DNA of 19,462 bases from GCA-003244245 sp050700255 (lineage in GTDB: Bacteria; Actinomycetota; Actinomycetes; Mycobacteriales; Pseudonocardiaceae). Position numbers and translations under genes: made by a program. Below the pieces are notes generated by a model. It was given only the letters and a program-made list of their open reading frames with translations. It was not told the origin of the DNA and did not search any database. Positions 14,351 to 19,462 of the stretch are shown here, piece after piece; position 1 is the stretch's first letter; every line of letters begins with the position of its first letter. The stretch spans positions 1-19,462 of the forward strand of contig JBOHGX010000353.1 in assembly GCA_050700255.1 (NCBI GenBank). Reading direction: 5' to 3'.

Positions 14351-14419
14351 CGCTCACCCATGCGTTCCGGGCCCAACGGTGGTGGGTTCACCGGGCTGAA
14401 CCGGCGCTTCCGGCGCGCG

Positions 14420-15211
14420 TCAGCTCCCGGCTTCGGCACGCGCGCCGAACCCGGTGGTGACGAAACCCTGCTGGCTGCGCACCGTGTCTGCCGGTGCGGC
14501 AGATCCGCGCCCGTCCAGCTCTCGAAGCTGCGACTCCAGATAGGTCTTGAGGCGGGTCCGGTACTCGCGTTCGAACGTGCGCAGCTCGTCGATCTTCTTC
14601 TCCAGGGTGGTCTTCTCCTGGTTGAGCGAGCCGAGGATCTCGGTGTGCTTGCGCGCTGCGTCGCGCTCCAGCGACGAAGCCTTCTCGCGAGACTGCCGTT
14701 CCAGGGTTTCGGCCCTGGTACGGGCGTCGCTCAGCATGGTCTCGGCTCGCGTTCTGGCCTCGTTGACCATACCGTCGGCCTTGGCTCTGGCATCGGAGAG
14801 CAACTGCTCGGACTTGGTTCGGGCCTCGCCCAACATCCCATCCGCTTCGGCCTTGGCCTCGCCGGTCAACCGGTCAGCCATCTCTTGGGCCAGGCCCAAC
14901 ACCTTGGCAGCTTGGACGTGGTGGTCACCACCTGGCGACGTCTGCTCGACCATCGGCGGCACCGGGGCCATCACCGGCCGTGGCGGCTCGAGCGGACGAA
15001 GATTACGTCCGGTGTCGATCGGCGCAGCGCTGAGCTGGCGATCGAGCTCCTCAACCTGGTTGCGGAGATCGTTGTTCTCCTCGATCAAGCGGGCCAACTC
15101 GGCCTCAACCAGGTCGAGGAAGGCGTCCACCTCGTCCTCGTTGTAGCCCCGCTTGCCGATCGGCGGCTTACTGAACGCGACGTTGTGAACGTCGGCGGGG
15201 GTCAACGGCAT
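14420..15211 (-). CDS. divIVA: DivIVA/Wag31 polar growth protein
   Basis: This encodes 263 residues. The N-terminal DivIVA domain (1-60: MPLTPADVHNVAF, then GYNEDEVDAFLDLVEAEL) binds curved membrane. A Pro-rich linker (about 72-95) leads to a long coiled coil. Residues 111-176 consist of about six hendecad (11-residue) repeats of the type EARTRAETMLS, and a shorter heptad coil follows. In actinomycetes this essential protein marks cell poles and recruits the wall-synthesis machinery for tip growth; in mycobacteria it is a PknA/PknB phosphorylation target. The start at 15211 has the strong ribosome binding site GAGGTGAT. It follows yggT with a 65-nt gap that seems to contain its own promoter. 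Confidence 0.95.
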   Translation of the reverse strand: MPLTPADVHNVAFSKPPIGKRGYNEDEVDAFLDLVEAELARLIEENNDLRNQVEELDRQLSAAPIDTGRNLRPLEPPRPVMAPVPPMVEQTSPGGDHHVQAAKVLGLAQEMADRLTGEAKAEADGMLGEARTKSEQLLSDARAKADGMVNEARTRAETMLSDARTRAETLERQSREKASSLERDAARKHTEILGSLNQEKTTLEKKIDELRTFEREYRTRLKTYLESQLRELDGRGSAAPADTVRSQQGFVTTGFGARAEAGS

Positions 15212-15234
15212 CGGATCACCTCACGCACTCCTCG

Positions 15235-15264
15235 ACTATGCACACGCTGGTGTGTCGGCCCCAA
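15235..15264 (-). promoter_or_regulatory. Possible divIVA promoter with inverted repeat in the spacer
   Basis: On the minus strand TTGGGG (15259-15264) and CATAGT (15235-15240) are separated by 18 bp. Inside the spacer lies a perfect inverted repeat, CACAC-GCTG-GTGTG (15241-15254). This may be an operator for divIVA or an RNA hairpin at the end of yggT. A separate promoter for this gene is known in related actinomycetes; the match here is by eye. Confidence 0.35.
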
Positions 15265-15276
15265 GCCCGGCGGCCG

Positions 15277-15564
15277 CTACGTTCTCGGATCTATCACTCG
15301 CATCAGTATGAACACCACGAGCAGCAGAACCATAATGGACAGGTCCAGGCCCACGCCTCCGATGCGGATGGGTTTGACCACCCGGCGGAGTGCCCGGACC
15401 GGCGGATCAGTCATGGTATAGACCGACTCAAGCGCGATCGCCACCCCTCCGACCGGCTGCCAGCTGCGAGCGAAGGCGCGAACAAGTTCGACCACGATAC
15501 GCGCCGTGAGCAGCAACCAGAAGAAGAAGAGCAGGTAGTAGACCACCAACCGGACCACGTCCAC
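15277..15564 (-). CDS. yggT: YggT-family integral membrane protein
   Basis: This encodes 95 residues with two membrane helices (about 5-25 and 72-92). They flank a short loop with the family's DPPVRALRRVVKPIR segment (about 53-67). The YggT family is found in the division cluster of Gram-positive bacteria between sepF and divIVA and in plastids (YlmG), where it is linked to division and membrane-complex distribution. Its molecular role is unclear. The chosen GTG start at 15564 is the first in frame and has no strong ribosome binding site, so the start is uncertain. The gap of 108 nt to sepF contains two extra copies of the sepF 3' end. Confidence 0.9.
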   Translation of the reverse strand: MDVVRLVVYYLLFFFWLLLTARIVVELVRAFARSWQPVGGVAIALESVYTMTDPPVRALRRVVKPIRIGGVGLDLSIMVLLLVVFILMRVIDPRT

Positions 15565-15636
15565 GCGGACACTCTGCCATCGGTGGCAAGACGGGGGTCA
15601 AGCGGGGGTGAACCGAGCTCCTGGACTGCGCAGAGT

Positions 15637-15690
15637 TTACCCGAAGAGACGGCGTTACCCGAAGAGACGGCGTTAGCCGAAGAGGCGGCC
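15637..15690 (-). repeat. Three tandem 18-bp repeats at the sepF 3' end
   Basis: Plus-strand copies at 15637-15654 and 15655-15672 are identical (TTACCCGAAGAGACGGCG). A third, at 15673-15690, differs at three positions and forms the last codons and stop of sepF. Each copy encodes RLFG followed by TAA on the minus strand in the same frame, so the sepF end has been duplicated twice downstream of its stop. Confidence 0.95.
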
Positions 15691-16395
15691 TTCGGCGATC
15701 CGGCGCTTGTCCTCAGCCGAAACGTCGACGTTGGGCGGCGACAGCAGGAACACCTTGTTGGTGACCTTGTCGATCGAGCCCCGCAGCGCGAAGGCCAACC
15801 CGGCAGCGAAGTCCACGAGGCGCTTGGCGTCCCGGTCCTCCATCTCGGTCAAGTTCATGATCACCGGATTGCCCTCGCGGTAGCGTTCCCCGATGGGCCG
15901 GGCCTCGTTGTAGTTGTGCGGGTGCAAGGTGACGATGCGGGACAGCGGGTATGCCTGATCATCGGCGAAGGGGTCGGCGAACGGGTCACTGGCCAAGGAA
16001 TGGCTGGCCAGTGGGTGCTTGGGCGATGTCGGCGCGGCCGGTGGGGCGAGCGTTGGAGTCGTGTCGATGGCCAGCGCGCCGTGCACCGGAGCCTCGGCAG
16101 CCCACGACGGGGACCGGCTGGGATGCATCCTGGGTACCGCGGGGCGCCCCGGTTGGGCAGTGACGCCATCGTCGTAACCGCCGAAATCCGCGCGGTGGGA
16201 CCGGCTGGTGCCAAGTCGCCTGGCAGCGTGGTCACGTTCTCTGGAGGGGTGGGATGCAGCTATGTCGTAGTCGGCGTCGTCGTAGCCGGAGCCATACCCG
16301 GAGCGAGAGGTCGGGTGATAGTCGGGGTAATAGTCATCGAACTCCTCAGCGGGGACCATGCCGAAGTACGCCTTGAGCCTGTACAGCGCGCTCAT
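15673..16395 (-). CDS. sepF: SepF cell-division protein, FtsZ membrane anchor
   Basis: This encodes 240 residues from ATG 16395. That start is chosen because MSALYRLKAYFGMV is the usual amphipathic membrane-binding N-terminus and is preceded by GGGAAGG; an upstream GTG or ATG would add 23 unrelated residues. A long Asp/Tyr/Ser/Arg-rich linker (about 18-145) precedes the conserved C-terminal domain. That domain includes EARPIGERYREGNPVIMNLT, then KRLVDFAAGLAFALRGSIDK and VFLLSPPNVDVS. SepF polymerises and binds the FtsZ C-terminal tail, replacing FtsA in actinomycetes. No ftsA is present here. It is separated from yggS by 73 nt. Confidence 0.95.
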   Translation of the reverse strand: MSALYRLKAYFGMVPAEEFDDYYPDYHPTSRSGYGSGYDDADYDIAASHPSRERDHAARRLGTSRSHRADFGGYDDGVTAQPGRPAVPRMHPSRSPSWAAEAPVHGALAIDTTPTLAPPAAPTSPKHPLASHSLASDPFADPFADDQAYPLSRIVTLHPHNYNEARPIGERYREGNPVIMNLTEMEDRDAKRLVDFAAGLAFALRGSIDKVTNKVFLLSPPNVDVSAEDKRRIAEGRLFG

Positions 16396-16468
16396 CGCCT
16401 CGCCTTCCCTGTCCCGACCCTCGACGTACCGCCCGTAGAACCCGGCCCCGGGGACGAGTCGCACACGG

Positions 16469-17224
16469 TCAGCGCGAGGTTAGCGGCCTATCGCCCAGTA
16501 ACGCGGTTCCGACACGCACGCAGGTCGAACCCCGCGCAATGGCCTGCTCGAGGTCCCCGCTCATCCCCGCTGACAGTTCAACTGCGCCCGGATGCACGCG
16601 GCGTAGTCGCTGGGCGGCGACGGCGAGCTCGGCGAAGGCCATCTCGGCAGCCACATCGAGCGGCGCGATCCCCATCACGCCCTCCAACCGCAATCCAGAG
16701 GCGGCTGCCACCCGGTCGGCCAGCGCCTCGAGCTCGGGCAGCGGGCAGCCGCCACGCACCGGATCGCCGTCCAAGCTGGCCTGCACGAGTACGCCGACAG
16801 CACCGTCGCGTTCCCCGACGTCCTGTGCGGCACGGGCAGCCCGGTCCAGCGCATCGACCAGTCGGGCCGAATCCACCGACTGCACCTGCCTCGCCCACCG
16901 GGCCACCGAACGGGTCTTGTTGCGCTGCAACCGGCCGACCATGTGCCAGCGCACCACGGCTTCCGGGGCAAGCGCGGTGAGCTCGGCCACTTTGGGGACA
17001 GCCTCTTGGTCGCGAGCCTCGGCAACGTCGTGCACTCCGAGGTCGGCGAGTAATGCCAGATCGGCGGCGGGGTAGGTCTTGGTGACGGCGAGCAGCCGCA
17101 CGCCAGCGGGATCTCGGCTCGCCGCGGCACACGCGGCGGCGATGCGCTCCCGAACCCGAGCCACCGCTGCAGCGAGCTCACTGCGGCGGGCCGCATCAAC
17201 CTCACCGTGAGGCCCTGTCACCAC
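16469..17224 (-). CDS. yggS: YggS-family pyridoxal-phosphate homeostasis protein
   Basis: This encodes 251 residues forming a single TIM-barrel that binds pyridoxal 5'-phosphate but has no known enzymatic activity; it maintains PLP and amino-acid balance. Lys49 in VRLLAVTKTYP is the expected Schiff-base lysine. Other family motifs are WHMVGRLQRNKTR and the phosphate-binding GMSGDLEQAI. The gene starts with GTG GTG at 17224/17221, four bases after the pgeF stop, so it is in the ftsZ operon. This position is conserved in many Gram-positive bacteria. Confidence 0.93.
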   Translation of the reverse strand: MVTGPHGEVDAARRSELAAAVARVRERIAAACAAASRDPAGVRLLAVTKTYPAADLALLADLGVHDVAEARDQEAVPKVAELTALAPEAVVRWHMVGRLQRNKTRSVARWARQVQSVDSARLVDALDRAARAAQDVGERDGAVGVLVQASLDGDPVRGGCPLPELEALADRVAAASGLRLEGVMGIAPLDVAAEMAFAELAVAAQRLRRVHPGAVELSAGMSGDLEQAIARGSTCVRVGTALLGDRPLTSR

Positions 17225-17228
17225 CCGA

Positions 17229-17966
17229 TCATCCCGAGTCCTGCACAGCCCTGCACCCCTCGAACCAGGTCAGCGCGGCAAGTCGGCCGGTGACGCCGTC
17301 GCGGCGATAGCTGTACAGCGCAGGGTCCTCGACGGTGCATCGAGGGTCGACGCCGATCCGGGCCACGCCGGCGGCGGTCAGCTGGCACCACAGTCCGGCC
17401 CGTAGGTCCAGTCCGGCGGTGCCCCGCCGGGTCCGGCAGGCACTGCCAGGCAAGCGAGCCTCCACGTCAGCCTGCATCGCTACCGGTACCTCGTAACACT
17501 GCCCGCACGCCGACGGGCCGAGCAAAACCTCCACCTGCTCGATCCGCGCACCAAGCTCGCGCATCGCCTCCAGCGTCGCTGGCAACACCCCGATCCCGGC
17601 TCCCACCCGCCCCGCGTGCACAGCGGCGACAACCTTGTCGACCGGGTCCGCCAGCAGCACCGGCACACAGTCGGCGACCAGCACCGCCACCGCCAGCTCG
17701 GGTTCGGCGGTGACCAACGCGTCGGTAGCCGGTACCGGACCTGCCCGCGGGCCGTCGACCGCGGCGACGGTGCGACCGTGCACCTGCTCCATCCAGATCA
17801 ACCGCCGCGCAGGCAGTCCAACGCCGGCGGCCAGCCGCTCCCGGTTCGCCGCTACGGCCGCAGATCGGTCACCGACGTGCGCACCGAGGTTGAAGGAGGC
17901 GTACGGCGCAGTGGAGACCCCGCCGTGCCGGGTGGTCACCACCCGGCGGATGCGGATGGCGTTCAC
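17229..17966 (-). CDS. pgeF: PgeF/YfiH-family peptidoglycan-editing, laccase-domain protein
   Basis: This encodes 245 residues of the DUF152 (multi-copper polyphenol oxidoreductase-like) family. The metal-site residues are visible: His63 (WMEQVHGR), Cys100 (ADCVPVLLADP) and His117 (AVHAGR). GPSACGQCYEVP and DPALYSYRRDGVTGR follow near the C-terminus. In E. coli the homologue removes wrongly built UDP-MurNAc-L-Ser units; other homologues are purine nucleosidases, so the role is known only at family level. The GTG start overlaps the ftsZ stop as GTGA, which implies translational coupling and fits the wall-synthesis context. Confidence 0.9.
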   Translation of the reverse strand: MNAIRIRRVVTTRHGGVSTAPYASFNLGAHVGDRSAAVAANRERLAAGVGLPARRLIWMEQVHGRTVAAVDGPRAGPVPATDALVTAEPELAVAVLVADCVPVLLADPVDKVVAAVHAGRVGAGIGVLPATLEAMRELGARIEQVEVLLGPSACGQCYEVPVAMQADVEARLPGSACRTRRGTAGLDLRAGLWCQLTAAGVARIGVDPRCTVEDPALYSYRRDGVTGRLAALTWFEGCRAVQDSG

Positions 17967-19237
17967 GACCTCATGAACGGCGGAACATCCACGTCGTCAT
18001 CGTCGTCGAAGTCCCCGGCCACCGGTACCGCTCGACCCGGTACAGACCGGCTCGGCACCGCGCCACCAGGTCTGCGTGGGCCCGCCGCAGGCTGCCATGC
18101 GGTGGGATTGGGCGTGGCCTGGCGCTGTGCAGCTGCAGCGGCTGCGGATCCTCCGGACCCAACAGATCCAGCCGCAGGCGTGGACATCGGCGCCTGGGGC
18201 GACCTGCTGGCTTGGCCAACCTTCCCCGACTGCGCGCTGGCCACCGTCCGTGCGGTGACCGGCGAGGGGTCCAGCTTCTTGCGCGTGGGCCCACCAGAGT
18301 CGAAACCGGCAGCTATCACCGTGACCCTTACTTCATCACCCAACGAGTCGTCGATCACGGTGCCGAAGATGATGTTGGCGTCGGGATGGGCGGACTCCTG
18401 CACCAGCGACGCGGCCTCGTGGATCTCGAACAGGCCCAGGTCCGAGCCGCCGGCGATGGACAGCAGGACACCATGGGCGCCCTCCATCGAGGCTTCCAGC
18501 AAAGGGGAATTGATGGCCTTCTCGGCGGCCTGCACCGATCGCCCTTCTCCTCGAGAGGAACCGATGCCCATCAGCGCACTACCCGCACCGGACATGACGC
18601 TCTTCACGTCGGCGAAGTCCAGGTTGATCAGACCAGGAGTGGTGATGAGGTCGGTGATGCCCTGGACACCGGACAGCAGCACCTCGTCAGCGGAGCGGAA
18701 CGCGTCCATCAGGCTCACGTTGGCGTCGCCGAGCTGCAGCAGCCGGTCATTGGGAATCACGATCAGGGTGTCGCACTCGTTACGCAGCTCGGTAATGCCG
18801 TCCTCGGCCTGCCCGGCGCGCCGCTTGCCCTCGAAAGTGAACGGTCGGGTGACGACACCGATGGTCAGCGCACCCAGCTTGCGGGCGATGCTCGCCACTA
18901 CCGGAGCGCCACCGGTGCCGGTCCCGCCACCCTCACCCGCAGTGACGAATACCATGTCAGCGCCTTTGAGAACTTCCTCGATCTCCTCGCGGTGATCCTC
19001 GGCGGCCTTGCGGCCGACCTCCGGATCCGCCCCCGCGCCGAGCCCGCGGGTGAGCTCCCGGCCGATGTCGAGCTTGACGTCGGCATCCGACATCAGTAGC
19101 GCCTGAGCATCGGTGTTCACCGCGATGAATTCGACGCCCTTGAGCCCGACTTCGATCATGCGGTTCACGGCGTTGACACCGCCACCGCCGATTCCGGCTA
19201 CCTTGATCACGGCGAGGTAGTTGTGCGGCGGCGTCAT
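17963..19237 (-). CDS. ftsZ: FtsZ, tubulin-like cell-division GTPase
   Basis: This encodes 424 residues. The GTPase domain begins at VIKVAGIGGGGVNAVNRM (10-27). The tubulin signature GGGTGTGGAP lies at 103-112, and the T7 synergy-loop motif NLDFAD at 205-210. The C-terminal linker (about 320-400) is Ala/Pro/Arg-rich. It ends with DDDDDVDVPPFMRS, the tail that in actinomycetes binds SepF and FtsW. FtsZ polymerises into the division ring. The ATG at 19237 is the usual actinobacterial start (MTPPHNYLAVIKV), with only a weak ribosome binding site. It is first of the run ftsZ-pgeF-yggS-sepF. Confidence 0.99.
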   Translation of the reverse strand: MTPPHNYLAVIKVAGIGGGGVNAVNRMIEVGLKGVEFIAVNTDAQALLMSDADVKLDIGRELTRGLGAGADPEVGRKAAEDHREEIEEVLKGADMVFVTAGEGGGTGTGGAPVVASIARKLGALTIGVVTRPFTFEGKRRAGQAEDGITELRNECDTLIVIPNDRLLQLGDANVSLMDAFRSADEVLLSGVQGITDLITTPGLINLDFADVKSVMSGAGSALMGIGSSRGEGRSVQAAEKAINSPLLEASMEGAHGVLLSIAGGSDLGLFEIHEAASLVQESAHPDANIIFGTVIDDSLGDEVRVTVIAAGFDSGGPTRKKLDPSPVTARTVASAQSGKVGQASRSPQAPMSTPAAGSVGSGGSAAAAAAQRQATPNPTAWQPAAGPRRPGGAVPSRSVPGRAVPVAGDFDDDDDVDVPPFMRS

Positions 19238-19283
19238 CCGGTCGCGCCGTCGCTGGTCAACCCTGTGCCGCCCAACCCATCGC

Positions 19284-19318
19284 TATATAACACAGTGCGG
19301 CCTTCCTCGTCGCTGCCA
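19284..19318 (-). promoter_or_regulatory. Possible ftsZ promoter in the ftsQ-ftsZ gap
   Basis: The 156-bp gap upstream of ftsZ contains an A/T-rich TTATATAG on the minus strand (TATATA at 19284-19289), conspicuous in this G+C-rich DNA and well placed for a -10 element about 50 bases from the start codon. The -35 region is not clear (GACGAG about 16 bp upstream is weak). Related actinomycetes carry ftsZ promoters in this gap. Confidence 0.4.
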
Positions 19319-19393
19319 GCACCGCGCCGACGTCCAAGCATCCCTGCTCCCCTCGGCGTGGCAGAACCCTCAACCTCATCTAAAGGATTAGAG

Positions 19394-19462
19394 TTATGTC
19401 AGCTCTGTCTCCTGGGCGACGGTAGGCACCGCCACCGGCAGGGTCCAGCAGGCACGCCGGAC
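19394..19462 (-). CDS. Possible C-terminal end of ftsQ (partial)
   Basis: At the right edge a minus-strand frame reads PVAVPTVAQETELT and ends at TAA (19394-19396). In actinomycetes ftsQ lies just upstream of ftsZ and ends in a short Val/Pro/Thr-rich tail, so position and composition fit. Only 22 codons are visible, with no diagnostic motif, so this rests mainly on gene order. Confidence 0.35.
   Translation of the reverse strand, partial: VRRACWTLPVAVPTVAQETELT

Noticed and set aside
16396..16464. Longer sepF start adding 23 residues
   Set aside because: The added residues are unlike SepF N-termini, and ATG 16395 has a good ribosome binding site and begins the membrane-binding helix.
15238..16980. 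Open frame of 580 codons on the plus strand
   Set aside because: It lies antisense across yggT, sepF and yggS, has low-complexity Arg/Pro/Gly/His composition and no family motifs. It is a shadow caused by high G+C.

Overview
This is high-G+C DNA from an actinomycete, most likely of the Pseudonocardiales. The evidence is the cell-division block read leftwards from the right edge: ftsZ, pgeF, yggS, sepF, yggT, divIVA (wag31). There is no ftsA. FtsZ ends in the acidic DVDVPPFMRS tail, and the isoleucyl-tRNA synthetase is the long CWRC-containing type behind a T-box leader.

Right part (about 5.7-19.5 kb, minus strand): one long, tightly packed housekeeping run. After the division genes come a membrane protein with an Ada-like cysteine motif, a T-box leader and ileS. 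A methyltransferase, a CPA1-type cation/proton antiporter, lspA, rluD and an exported protein of unknown function follow. Several neighbours touch or overlap: ftsZ/pgeF share GTGA, lspA/rluD share ATGA, and rluD and the exported protein are 3 nt apart. This points to operons. A hairpin between the convergent ends at 5615 and 5729 probably closes the run.

Left part (1 to about 5.3 kb): an accessory, decaying region. It holds two broken copies of a DUF222 (13E12-type) gene, the C-terminal helix-turn-helix of a serine recombinase with a frameshift, a truncated fragment resembling an actinobacterial pentapeptide-repeat protein, a doubly frameshifted and truncated XRE regulator, and a frameshifted small partner gene. 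Apparently intact genes lie among these remains: a ribbon-helix-helix protein translationally coupled to a PASTA lipoprotein, a PadR-type regulator followed by a small basic-tailed membrane protein, a 46-residue very acidic microprotein, and a 98-residue protein. A pair of imperfect 21-bp direct repeats (557 and 3347) brackets most of this cargo.

I did not find a clear new defence or biosynthetic system. The points most worth a second look are the RHH-PASTA lipoprotein pair, the bracketing direct repeats, the Ada-like membrane protein next to divIVA, and the triplicated stop-codon repeat at the 3' end of sepF. No tRNA, rRNA, CRISPR array or intact insertion sequence was seen.
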